Positions 25,845 through 33,813 of a stretch of DNA of 49,576 nt are shown here, piece after piece (the first letter of the stretch is position 1; each line of letters starts with the position of its first letter). The stretch lies in contig NZ_LT797697.1 in assembly GCF_900009135.1 (NCBI RefSeq), forward strand, positions 93,557 to 143,132, in the 5' to 3' direction. This stretch comes from Planktothrix sp. PCC 11201 (lineage in GTDB: Bacteria > Cyanobacteriota > Cyanobacteriia > Cyanobacteriales > Microcoleaceae). Made by a program: the position numbers and the translations under genes. A model generated the notes under the pieces. It made no database searches, was not told the DNA's origin, and saw only the letters and a list, made by a program, of their open reading frames with translations.

Positions 25845-26215
25845 GACACTTCCTTAACCCGATACAGATGTTTAATTATGGTTGCCAGAGCCACAAACTA
25901 GCCACGCAGTGAGTATCGTGACTCAAAAAACGTAGTTAGTCAAGACTTAGGCTGTGGTCAGCTATCTTAAAGTTGAGGCGTGTTAGCGTAGCCTGGGCTG
26001 CGCGCATAGCCCCTTTACTTCAGTTCGGGGTGCTGACATCCTTTAAGCTAATCATGCCTCCGGTCTATCACAGTTAATTCACAAAATAACATATTTGTTA
26101 CATTTTTTTACAAAAATCCTAAATAGTTTCAGATATATTCAGGCTATTTCCCAATAAACTCCCCTGGTGCTAACGCATATTCTGGGGGTGACTGCTACTG
26201 ATGAAGTAATTAAAT
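25845..26215. other. Gene-free stretch with strong RNA-type structure; possible transposon end or ncRNA
   Basis: No credible gene. Around 25985-26040 stand a GC-rich hairpin, GCGTAGCC with GGCTGCGC around TG (one U/G pair), and a second hairpin with CCCC and GGGG arms enclosing TTTACTTCAGTT, followed by TGCTGACATC. A GC-rich folded block ending in TGACA-like sequence recalls the right end and omega RNA of cyanobacterial IS200/IS605 elements, but there is no tnpA or tnpB here. The remainder up to 26215 is AT-rich. Confidence 0.4.
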
Positions 26216-26428
26216 TCATTCATCTAAATCCGCCATTAACTCATCTACCGTGACTTTTTGCGTTTTTCCCTGCTTATATTCTGCATGAGCTTCGGCAATA
26301 CTGGCGGCAATTTCCTTTCTCCTTTTTTCTCCTAATCGTTTTTGGAGAATTTCAATTAAAAAATCTTGCTCTGACTCAGACAGAGATTCTGCCATTTCTA
26401 AAACTTGATTAAAATTGGCTTTTTGCAT
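26216..26428 (-). CDS. Putative antitoxin-like addiction-module component, orphan
   Basis: This 70-residue protein has an N-terminal helical part (VLEMAESLSESEQDFLIEIL), a basic EKRRKEIA segment and an acidic end (VDELMADLDE). This layout matches a cyanobacterial antitoxin family usually found before a RelE/YafQ-type toxin. No toxin follows here; it lies 45 bases downstream of a complete toxin gene in the same direction. It could be a remnant or a third member of the locus. Confidence 0.65.
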   Translation of the reverse strand: MQKANFNQVLEMAESLSESEQDFLIEILQKRLGEKRRKEIAASIAEAHAEYKQGKTQKVTVDELMADLDE

Positions 26429-26473
26429 ACATAATAGGTTAATTGATTGTATTTTGACTTAGAGTTCCTCTAA

Positions 26474-26743
26474 CTAACTACGATAAGCATCCCGCCGATG
26501 CCTCACCCGCATAATACGCACTATCCTATCCTGATCATCAATAATATAAACAACCCGATAATCACCGATCCGAATTCGATAGGAATTATCGCCCCCCTTT
26601 AACTTTACCACTCCTTCTGGTCGAGGTTCTAAACTTAAACAATCAATAGCTTCACTAATGCGTAATTGAAGATCGATATCTAGCCCTCGCAACTCCTTAG
26701 CCGCCGACTTCTTAAAGCGGACAGTATAATCCTCATTTGCCAT
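26474..26743 (-). CDS. RelE/ParE family toxin
   Basis: This 89-residue protein is a RelE-type toxin, a ribosome-dependent mRNA endonuclease in the best-studied members. The typical KSAAKELRGLD start, PRPEGVVKLKG centre and YRIRIGDYRVVYIID core, followed by RVRHRRDAYR, are all present. I take the ATG at 26743, which lies inside the end of the antitoxin gene, giving the usual overlap. Confidence 0.9.
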   Translation of the reverse strand: MANEDYTVRFKKSAAKELRGLDIDLQLRISEAIDCLSLEPRPEGVVKLKGGDNSYRIRIGDYRVVYIIDDQDRIVRIMRVRHRRDAYRS

Positions 26744-26921
26744 GAGCTTCAGCCTCAATTTGTTGCTTTAACTCCTCCCAAGACACCTCCTCCTCATCTT
26801 GACGCGCATGAGCTACCAACACATCATAGAAGTCTTCCCACAACTCCCCCCACTCTGCTAAATCAATTAATACCGCCTGCTTTTCCCCCGCCTCATTCAC
26901 AACAAATTGAATCCCTTTCAT
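26733..26921 (-). CDS. Antitoxin of the RelE pair
   Basis: This 62-residue acidic protein (QFVVNEAGEKQAVLIDLAEW at the N-terminus, a DEEEVSWEELKQQIEAE tail) has the form of a Phd/YefM-like or related antitoxin. Its stop overlaps the toxin start by 11 bases, so translation is coupled. Antitoxins of this type normally neutralise the toxin and repress their own promoter. Confidence 0.85.
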   Translation of the reverse strand: MKGIQFVVNEAGEKQAVLIDLAEWGELWEDFYDVLVAHARQDEEEVSWEELKQQIEAEAHGK

Positions 26922-27036
26922 CGTTTTTTTCCTTAGTAATGGGGATAACTGCTATTTTAACTAAACAAAGCTGACTCGATGTTTATGAAACCCAAAACAA
27001 TCAAGTTGTTAGATGTGTTCGCTCTCACCTTAGATA

Positions 27037-27927
27037 TTAAAACAAAGGTTTAATTCCCGCTAAATCCAAAATTTTAGGAATTAAATCCTCCCGTTTAACT
27101 GCCATAATATGGACTCCATGACAGAGTTCACGGGCAATTTTAACCTGTTCTGATGCAATTAAAATTCCTTCTTCTAGGGGGTGTTTAGCCCGTTCTAAAC
27201 GATCAATAATTGTATCAGGAATACAAACACCGGGGACGTATTTATTAATAAATCGAGCATTTTTAGCAGATTTCAATAGAAAGATTCCGGCTAAAATCGG
27301 CTTTTTACTACTATCAGCAATTTCAGTCATAAATTGATCTAACCGATCAAAATCCGTAATTAATTGACTTTGAAAAAATTGCGCCCCCGCTTCTATTTTC
27401 CGTTCAAATCGGCTTTTTAACCCTGACCAACTGGAAGATTGGGGATCAACAGCCGCCCCCGGAAATAAATCCGTCGCCCCATCGGGTAAGATTTTATTAT
27501 TCCAATCTTTACCTTGATTGAGTTTATCAATCGCTTGTAATAAGCGGACAGATTCTAAGTCAAAAACCGCCTTAGCATCGGGATGATCTCCAGCTTTGAC
27601 CGGATCACCGGTTAAGGCTAAAATATTTCTAATCCCGAGGGCTTGGGCGCCTAATAAATCCGCTTGTAAACCAATCCGATTGCGATCGCGACAAGCCAAT
27701 TGATAAATCGGTTCTACCCCATGATGCAATAAAATAATTGAAGCAGCCAGGGAACTCATACCTAAAACAGCCCGACTCCCATCGGTAATATTAACCGCAT
27801 GGACTCGACCTTTGAGGAGTCTGACCATTTCAATCATGTGGCTGGGGTCTGCGCCTTTGGGGGGGGCGACTTCCGCCGTTACAATAAATTCATCTAAAGT
27901 TTGACAAGCAGTACGAAAACGATTCAT
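27037..27927 (-). CDS. metF: Methylenetetrahydrofolate reductase family protein
   Basis: This 296-residue TIM-barrel protein reduces 5,10-methylene-THF to 5-methyl-THF for methionine synthesis. Seen: AEVAPPKGAD near residue 18, NITDG near 46, PIYQLACRDRNRIGLQADLLGA near 73-94, and LALTGDP near 103. The start motif AEVAPP differs from the SFEFFPP of Escherichia coli MetF, as in a variant group common in cyanobacteria. There is no C-terminal regulatory domain. It stands 115 bases after the antitoxin gene but is probably independently expressed. Confidence 0.9.
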   Translation of the reverse strand: MNRFRTACQTLDEFIVTAEVAPPKGADPSHMIEMVRLLKGRVHAVNITDGSRAVLGMSSLAASIILLHHGVEPIYQLACRDRNRIGLQADLLGAQALGIRNILALTGDPVKAGDHPDAKAVFDLESVRLLQAIDKLNQGKDWNNKILPDGATDLFPGAAVDPQSSSWSGLKSRFERKIEAGAQFFQSQLITDFDRLDQFMTEIADSSKKPILAGIFLLKSAKNARFINKYVPGVCIPDTIIDRLERAKHPLEEGILIASEQVKIARELCHGVHIMAVKREDLIPKILDLAGIKPLF

Positions 27928-28044
27928 TCTTAGGGTCTGAGGTTATTTTTTAAAGGTTAATGTTGAGAGTTTGTAGCCTGGTTGAAAGTTCCTGAATCAG
28001 ATCATCAAATAGGGATGATCAATTTTAATTCATCGGAATTGAAC

Positions 28045-29052
28045 TTATAAAGGTCGGGAATATCCCATGGCTTCCTTAACGCGAGTTAGGGTTTGATTAG
28101 CCACCGCTTCGGCTTTTTCTCGACCAGTTTTTAACACCGATTCTAAATAGCCCCGATCATCCATTACCGCTTTATATTTTGCCTGGATGGGTTTAAGATT
28201 TTCAATCAGAGTTTCTGTGAATAAAGGTTTAAATTGACCCCATCCCATATCCTGAGCTTCTGCTGTAACTTCGGCTTTAGTTTTACCCGCTAAAATTCCA
28301 TACAGCATTAATAAATTATGACATTCGGGACGGTCTGGATCATCAAAGGTTAAACCACGAACTGCATCGGTTTTACAGCGTTTAATTTTTTTAGTAATCG
28401 TATCGGGATCATCTAATAAATTAATTCGACTTAATTCGGAGGGATCGGATTTTGACATTTTGCGAGTCCCATCGGTAAGACTCATCACCCGAGCACCTTC
28501 AGGACGAATTAAAGGATCGGGTAATTTTAATAGAGTTTTACCTTTGCCAAATAAATGATTAAACCTTACGGCTAAATCTCGGGTTAATTCCAGATGTTGT
28601 TTTTGATCTTCTCCCACGGGAACTTTATCCGCATCATAGAGCAGAATATCTGCCGCCATTAATACGGGATAATCAAGTAATCCCACACTGACATTTTCCC
28701 CCTGTTTAATTGCTTTTTCCTTAAACTGAATCATATCTTCTAACCAATTCATCGGGGTGATACAATTCAGCAGCCAGGTGAGTTCAGTATGGGCAGAAAT
28801 ATGGGACTGAACAAAAATTGTAGAATAGTCTAAATCGATGCCACAGGCTAAATAAAGGGCGGCAATGGTGTAGGTATCGGTGGCTAAGGTGGCGGGATTA
28901 TGGGGGACGGTAATGGCGTGTAAATCGACGACACAGAAGAAGTTATCGTATTGTGCTTGATGGTCTACCCAGTTGCGAATCGCCCCTAGATAGTTGCCTA
29001 AATGTAGGTTTCCGGTCGGTTGTACTCCAGATAGAACTCGCTGTTTACCCAT
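28045..29052 (-). CDS. trpS: Tryptophanyl-tRNA synthetase
   Basis: This 335-residue class I synthetase charges tRNA-Trp. The HIGH motif is HLGN (residues 17-20) within SGVQPTGNLHLGNYLGA, and KMSKS is present exactly, near residue 197. Length is normal for the bacterial enzyme. Its start codon lies only 3 bases from that of the divergent potassium channel gene, so the promoters must lie inside each other's coding region or use other starts. Confidence 0.97.
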   Translation of the reverse strand: MGKQRVLSGVQPTGNLHLGNYLGAIRNWVDHQAQYDNFFCVVDLHAITVPHNPATLATDTYTIAALYLACGIDLDYSTIFVQSHISAHTELTWLLNCITPMNWLEDMIQFKEKAIKQGENVSVGLLDYPVLMAADILLYDADKVPVGEDQKQHLELTRDLAVRFNHLFGKGKTLLKLPDPLIRPEGARVMSLTDGTRKMSKSDPSELSRINLLDDPDTITKKIKRCKTDAVRGLTFDDPDRPECHNLLMLYGILAGKTKAEVTAEAQDMGWGQFKPLFTETLIENLKPIQAKYKAVMDDRGYLESVLKTGREKAEAVANQTLTRVKEAMGYSRPL

Positions 29053-29055
29053 AAG

Positions 29056-29949
29056 ATGATATTAACTGAACTTAATACTCTATCTTGGCACGAATGGGAT
29101 AATATGGTTGAAAAATTGAAGCATCGTGTGTTTCTGCTTTTAGAGACGAAGGAACACCAACACCCGTTAGGTCGATTTTTTAAATATTTTTTAATCTTTT
29201 TAATTACTTTAAATACCCTGGTGGTTTGCATTGAATCGATAGATGAAATGTTTAAAATTTATCAAACGATTTTAAACGCATTTAATCAGTTTTCCTTGGG
29301 GGTTTTTACCTTGGAATATATATTAAGGGTCTGGTCATGTACGATCCTTAAAAAATATCGTCATCCTGTTTGGGGAAGGCTAAAATATATGTTAACTCCC
29401 CTAGCAATTATTGATTTAATTGCTTTTGTACCCTTTTATTTTCCTTTTGATCCCGGCAATTTTCAAGAGATGAAATTCTTGCAATTGACTCGCTTTTTAC
29501 AAATTTTGAAATTAGGTCGTTATTCCCAGGCAACTCGAATTTTAACTCAAGTGATTGACCTGAGAAAAAAGGAATTAATCTTAACATTAAATGTGGTATT
29601 TTTTTTGTTGATATTTTCAGGAAATTTAATTTATTTTGCCGAACATGAAGCACAACCGGATAGATTTCCCCATATTCCGGCGTCCATGTGGTGGGCGGTA
29701 ATTACCTTAACAACGGTGGGTTATGGAGATGTTTATCCTATTACTCCCCTGGGAAGATTATTAGGGGGTATTTTAGCGTTATTAGGAATTGGACTTATTG
29801 CCTTACCTGCGGGGATTATTGCCTCTGGTTTTACGGAAGTGATTGCCCTGAATCAACGGACAAATAAAACCCTTTATCCTAAAATTTGTCCCCATTGTGG
29901 AAAAAACATTGATCACCCTCTGGAACATTCCAGGGATCTTGATCATTAA
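29056..29949 (+). CDS. Voltage-gated-type potassium channel with C-terminal zinc ribbon
   Basis: This 297-residue ion transporter has about six membrane spans and the potassium selectivity filter TTVGYGD around residue 218-224, before PITPLGR. A cytoplasmic tail carries CPHCGKN, one half of a zinc ribbon; a second Cys pair is not seen. The arginine-rich S4 is weak (LTRFLQILKLGRYSQATRIL). An ATG at 29104 is an alternative start that would leave 51 bases to the divergent trpS. It is probably a homotetrameric plasma-membrane channel. Confidence 0.9.
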   Translation: MILTELNTLSWHEWDNMVEKLKHRVFLLLETKEHQHPLGRFFKYFLIFLITLNTLVVCIESIDEMFKIYQTILNAFNQFSLGVFTLEYILRVWSCTILKKYRHPVWGRLKYMLTPLAIIDLIAFVPFYFPFDPGNFQEMKFLQLTRFLQILKLGRYSQATRILTQVIDLRKKELILTLNVVFFLLIFSGNLIYFAEHEAQPDRFPHIPASMWWAVITLTTVGYGDVYPITPLGRLLGGILALLGIGLIALPAGIIASGFTEVIALNQRTNKTLYPKICPHCGKNIDHPLEHSRDLDH

Positions 29950-30014
29950 TTGATTTTGCGGTTATGATTGAAAAAGTTTAATCTAATTTTGCTAAAATTA
30001 AGGAAGATTTAATC

Positions 30015-30245
30015 ATGGGTCTGGAACGAAAACTATTTAGAGGAATGTTTGAACAAACAGAAACGGTCGAATTGAGACAAATATGTTTTACTCCCAGTCG
30101 CATTTTTGAACCAGGACATTATATTGCTGGAGAGTTACCCGATATTGCTTTTGATCTGGGTTTAGTGGATAAATTACCCCCAGTTCGTGGCAAAAGTGCC
30201 GAAATTAGTCAACCCTATCCTGATGATATTGAACATGATCAATGA
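30015..30245 (+). CDS. Small hypothetical protein coupled to bioF
   Basis: This 76-residue soluble protein has no family I recognise ([38 protein letters not shown]). AGGAAG lies 7 bases before the ATG. The reading frame overlaps the bioF start by 11 bases (ATGATCAATGA), a pattern of translational coupling, which is the best evidence it is real. A role in biotin synthesis or in controlling bioF is only suggested by this. Confidence 0.65.
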   Translation: MGLERKLFRGMFEQTETVELRQICFTPSRIFEPGHYIAGELPDIAFDLGLVDKLPPVRGKSAEISQPYPDDIEHDQ

Positions 30246-31446
30246 TGCTTATGCTTGGATTGAAAAAGCACTCCATACCATTCATAAAGCGGACTGGTAT
30301 CGTTCGGTTCAAACTGTCGAAAGTCAACCGGGATCTACTCTTATTATAGAGGGTAAATCCTTAATTAATTTTGCCAGTAATGATTATTTGGGATTGACTG
30401 GAGATCAACGGTTAATTGATGCCGCGATCGCAGCTACCCAACAATTTGGTACGGGGGTAACGGGTTCTCGATTATTAACTGGACATCGCCAACTCCATCG
30501 AGATTTAGAATTAGCGATCGCCGCTTTTAAACAAACCGAAGATGCTTTGGTTTTTAGTTCTGGTTATTTAGCCAATATTGGTACAATTGCGGCTTTAGTT
30601 GGGCAACGGGATTTGATTTTATCCGATGAATATAACCATTCTAGTCTAAAAAATGGGGCGAAAATGAGTGGGGCAACGGTGTTAGAATATCAACACAATC
30701 ACCCAGAACATTTGAGAAAACTATTAGAAGAAAATCGTCTTCCCTATCGCAAAGCCTTAATTATTACCGATAGTGTATTTAGCATGGATGGAGATTTATG
30801 TCCCCTACCTGATTTACTCGATTTAGGCGAAGAATTTTCCTGTATGGTATTAGTAGATGAAGCCCATGGAACCGGGGTTTTTGGTAAAAATGGAGCCGGA
30901 TGTGTAGACCATTTTAACTGTACGGGAGAGCCTTTAATTCAGATGGGCACTCTTAGTAAAGCCCTGGGAAGTTTAGGGGGTTATGTCGCAGGATCGGCGG
31001 AATTAATTGACTTTTTGAGAAATCGTGCCCCTAGTTGGATTTATACCACCGGATTAAGTCCTGCGGACACCGCCGCCGCCTTAGCCGCCATTCAAATTGT
31101 GCAAACCGAACCCCAACGCCGGAAACAATTATGGCAAAATGTAAAAACCGTAGAAACCCTATTTCGAGATCATAAAAAACCATCTAATTTACCAATTTCC
31201 CAGACCCTTTCCCCAATTTTTTGTGTTCCGATTAAAGATGCAGCCACGGTATTAACCCTCAGAAATCAACTCAAAGAACAGGGTATTTTTGCCGCGGCTA
31301 TTCGTCCCCCAACTGTCAATACCAGTCGTATTCGGATTTCCTTAATGGCAACTCACACCCCCATGCAGTTGCAAACATTGGTTCAAGTTTTAACCGATAT
31401 CATTTTTGCAGAAAACACCAAGGAACAAAGACACCAAGAGGTATAA
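30235..31446 (+). CDS. bioF: 8-amino-7-oxononanoate synthase
   Basis: This 403-residue PLP enzyme condenses pimeloyl thioester and alanine in the first committed step of the biotin ring assembly. [36 protein letters not shown] and the PLP lysine (Lys242 in [13 protein letters not shown]) are present. The ATG at 30235 is favoured; the upstream residues in frame overlap the small gene before it. The last ten residues ([10 protein letters not shown]) come from an interspersed AACACCAAGGA-type repeat rather than conserved enzyme sequence. Related paralogues (2-amino-3-ketobutyrate CoA ligase) cannot be fully excluded. Confidence 0.92.
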   Translation: MINDAYAWIEKALHTIHKADWYRSVQTVESQPGSTLIIEGKSLINFASNDYLGLTGDQRLIDAAIAATQQFGTGVTGSRLLTGHRQLHRDLELAIAAFKQTEDALVFSSGYLANIGTIAALVGQRDLILSDEYNHSSLKNGAKMSGATVLEYQHNHPEHLRKLLEENRLPYRKALIITDSVFSMDGDLCPLPDLLDLGEEFSCMVLVDEAHGTGVFGKNGAGCVDHFNCTGEPLIQMGTLSKALGSLGGYVAGSAELIDFLRNRAPSWIYTTGLSPADTAAALAAIQIVQTEPQRRKQLWQNVKTVETLFRDHKKPSNLPISQTLSPIFCVPIKDAATVLTLRNQLKEQGIFAAAIRPPTVNTSRIRISLMATHTPMQLQTLVQVLTDIIFAENTKEQRHQEV

Positions 31447-31515
31447 TACAGGAATATTAAACCTTAATCGTGTTTATCAGGTCGAATTACTTTTTATTAC
31501 CCCCCCATTCCCGAT

Positions 31516-31592
31516 CAAGGATTTAATAGGATGACGCAGATTAACACAGATTAAAATCCGCGAAATCCTTGAAATCCTCTTAAATCCGTGAT
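31516..31592. repeat. Interspersed repeat with inverted ends
   Basis: CAAGGATTT (31516-31524) has a perfect complement at 31563-31571, with ACGCAGATTAACACAGATTA between. The same words (GCAGATTAACACAGATTAAA, TCCGCG) are common in cyanobacterial intergenic repeats. It sits between bioF and the lipoprotein gene. Confidence 0.6.
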
Positions 31593-31609
31593 CCCTATTC
31601 CCCATATTA

Positions 31610-32884
31610 ATGAAACACCTTCTTTTATTGACGGGTTTAACCGTTACTTTAATCACTTTCCTATCCTCCTGTGCCAATAGTCCCACGGGGAAAGCGATAG
31701 AAAATTCTCTAAAAGCTGATCCGCAGTTAGAAACTAATTATCCCTCGCCTGAACCGATTATCACACCCACTAAAACCCCTGAACCTGCAATTCCTGTGGT
31801 GGAACTTCCGGCTGATTTTCCCGCAGAAATTCTGCCCTATCCTAATGCCACTTTACGAGAGGTTATGCCTTCCACAACGGATAAAACGGCTGTAATTACC
31901 CTCTGGGAAACCCCTGATCCGAGTAATGCTGTTCAGAGTTTCTATAAAAAAGAATTAGTGGCAAAAAAATGGGAAATTATAGATAATTTAGATAATGAAA
32001 ATAGCGATAATCTGAATGCGGAGAAAGATAATTTAAAAGTTACTATTGCTCAACAATCTAATCCTAAAGCAGACGGAAAAACCTATTTTCAAATTCGTTA
32101 TCAACCCATTCCTGTTACGGCGATCGCTTCTCCCACACCTACACCCACGATCACTCCTAATCCCGAAACATCAGAAAATAATTCTGTTTCTAAAGAGTTA
32201 ACTTCCTTTGTTTCTGATATCGCAAAATTGGGTATTTTTAAAGCCCCCAATTCCCAAGAAGCCGGAATTTTACCCAACCCGAATGGTACGATTACTCGCA
32301 GTCAATATGCCCGTTGGCTAGTTGAAGTCAATAATAAATTATATGCCGAGAACCCAGCCAAACAAATTCGTTTGGCTGCGGGGAATAGTCAACCCATTTT
32401 TACAGATGTTCCAAAAACCCATCCGAATTTTGCTGAAATTCAAGGATTAGCAGAAGCTGGTTTAATTTCAAGTCCGTTATCAGGAGATAATACGGTGACA
32501 AAATTTCGTCCCGATTCCCCTTTAACTCGGGAGGATTTAATTGCCTGGAAAGTTCCCTTAGATACTCGACATTCCCTACCGAAAGCCAATATTGATGCAG
32601 TTAAAGAAAGATGGAGTTTTAAAGATACCTCTAAAATTGATCCGGGAGCTTTACCTGCTATTTTAGAAGACTATAATAATGCGGATAATTCTAATATTCG
32701 TCGAGTTTTTGGGTATACCACTTTATTCCAACCTAAAAAACCTGTTACTCGCGCACAAGCCGCCGCTACCCTTTGGTATTTTGGATTTCAAGGTGAAGGA
32801 ATTTCGGCTAATGAAGTATTAAATAATCCTAATCCCAATCCCAATCCTAATCCAACACCAACACCAACACCAACACCAAATTAA
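31610..32884 (+). CDS. SLH-domain lipoprotein with simple-repeat tail
   Basis: This 424-residue protein has a type II signal with lipobox LSSC (Cys21), so it should be a lipoprotein. A first globular part (about 55-155) is followed by a Thr/Pro linker, then SLH-like repeats: about 180-240, 255-305 (FTDVPKTHPNFAEIQGLAEAG) and 330-405 (VTRAQAAATLWYFG). SLH domains bind peptidoglycan-linked polymers or the wall. The C-terminus is a run of Asn-Pro then Thr-Pro dipeptides encoded by hexamer repeats. It is in one direction with the DUF29-like gene 15 bases later. Confidence 0.85.
   Translation: MKHLLLLTGLTVTLITFLSSCANSPTGKAIENSLKADPQLETNYPSPEPIITPTKTPEPAIPVVELPADFPAEILPYPNATLREVMPSTTDKTAVITLWETPDPSNAVQSFYKKELVAKKWEIIDNLDNENSDNLNAEKDNLKVTIAQQSNPKADGKTYFQIRYQPIPVTAIASPTPTPTITPNPETSENNSVSKELTSFVSDIAKLGIFKAPNSQEAGILPNPNGTITRSQYARWLVEVNNKLYAENPAKQIRLAAGNSQPIFTDVPKTHPNFAEIQGLAEAGLISSPLSGDNTVTKFRPDSPLTREDLIAWKVPLDTRHSLPKANIDAVKERWSFKDTSKIDPGALPAILEDYNNADNSNIRRVFGYTTLFQPKKPVTRAQAAATLWYFGFQGEGISANEVLNNPNPNPNPNPTPTPTPTPN
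32823..32881. repeat. Hexamer repeats encoding (NP)n(TP)n
   Basis: About five AATCCC/T units and about five CCAACA-type units stand at the 3' end of the lipoprotein gene. They keep frame because the unit is six bases. They are a candidate for length variation between strains. Confidence 0.8.
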
Positions 32885-32899
32885 GGGGAGGAAAAGCTG

Positions 32900-33415
32900 A
32901 TGATTCAGGAATTAGCAGATTTAAAAGCAAGTCTTTTAGAAGGACGATATCAGGATGCGTTAACCCTCATTGAACAATTGGATGGCATGAGTAGACAGGC
33001 TAAAATTGATGCCATTGAATCACAGTTAGTCAGAATGTTGATTCATTTAGTTAAAAATCAATTAGAACAGCGCTTAACAAATTCTTGGGCGGCATCTATT
33101 CGCGGAGCTTTAGTAGAAATTAAAAGATTGAATTTGCAAGACAATAGAACATCTACTTATATCAAGCAAAATGAATGGCAATCTTTGATGGAAGATGCTT
33201 TAGAATCAGCAATTAGTGATGCTTCTGTAGAGGTTTTCCAGGGAGATTATACCCCCTTCCAATTATCGGAAATGGTCGATAGGGAGGCTGTAATTTTAGT
33301 GGGTGATAGTTTAATTGATTTAACCTATCGTTTTTCTAAAAAGGAATTACCAAATATTGTTAATCAAGCATTAATGCAATTACCTGGGGGAATAGCTTGG
33401 GGGAAGGGGAATTAG
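32900..33415 (+). CDS. DUF29-like family protein
   Basis: This 171-residue protein resembles the DUF29 family, frequent in cyanobacteria: LEGRYQDALTLIEQLDGMSRQAK, then LVRMLIHLVKNQLEQRLTNSW and RGALVEIKRL. Its N-terminus is shorter than the common DUF29 form. GGGGAGG precedes the ATG. The end GGIAWGKGN arises from G-rich sequence. Function of the family is unknown; some members sit near mobile DNA. Confidence 0.75.
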   Translation: MIQELADLKASLLEGRYQDALTLIEQLDGMSRQAKIDAIESQLVRMLIHLVKNQLEQRLTNSWAASIRGALVEIKRLNLQDNRTSTYIKQNEWQSLMEDALESAISDASVEVFQGDYTPFQLSEMVDREAVILVGDSLIDLTYRFSKKELPNIVNQALMQLPGGIAWGKGN

Positions 33416-33421
33416 AAAAGA

Positions 33422-33437
33422 TTGCGCTTAAGCGCAA
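33422..33437. repeat. 16-bp perfect palindrome
   Basis: TTGCGCTTAAGCGCAA starts 6 bases after the DUF29-like stop codon. It could be a transcript 3'-end structure or a binding site. It is followed by ACAACGGGG and no T-run. Confidence 0.6.
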
Positions 33438-33544
33438 CAACGGGGTTTATGATAAGTTTTACTAATGTTTTTCTCAAAAATGTTTTGTTTTTTAAAGGAT
33501 TGTCAGGAAATCTTGAAATTTTATTGAAAATAACTCTCAAATAG

Positions 33545-33648
33545 TTGACGGAATCATGGGGGTTCTGGTATAGTTAGGGAAATACCTCTCAAGGGTTTAC
33601 TGTGTCTAATCTCCAAAACAGAGGCTAAAACCATGATTCCATCGTCAA
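33545..33648. ncRNA. Candidate structured RNA in the 33.4-33.8 kb gap
   Basis: In a 398-base gene-free gap, TTGACG and GAATCATGG (33545-33559) pair with CCATGATTC and CGTCAA (33631-33648), leaving only a 3-base bulge: a 15-bp closing stem. Inside, CCTCT pairs with AGAGG. The ~104-base block would fold as a rod. I cannot assign a family. It could also be a small MITE. Confidence 0.4.
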
Positions 33649-33716
33649 ATATCTTGATTTCCTGACAGAATTAGGGAGAGATGATGCACCAATTTTAGGC
33701 TAAAAACCGCAAGCTG

Positions 33717-33747
33717 AAAATGGGCATCTTGACAAAAAACCCATTTT
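33717..33747. terminator. Hairpin downstream of the candidate RNA
   Basis: AAAATGGG (33717-33724) and CCCATTTT (33740-33747) form a perfect 8-bp stem around a 15-base loop. On the plus strand it stands 68 bases after the candidate RNA and may be its end. The rest of the gap up to uvrB contains only a TTCGTGTCTTTGTGGTTTTT-type repeat. Confidence 0.4.
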
Positions 33748-33813
33748 ATGTAGTAGACTCAAAAACGGAGTTTATCCTTCTCTTTCTTCGTGTCTTTGTG
33801 GTTTTTTAAAACC

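Noticed and set aside
33545-33648. 6S RNA
   Set aside because: A rod-like fold is possible, but it is shorter than cyanobacterial 6S RNA and I cannot see the central bubble pattern; left as an unassigned candidate.
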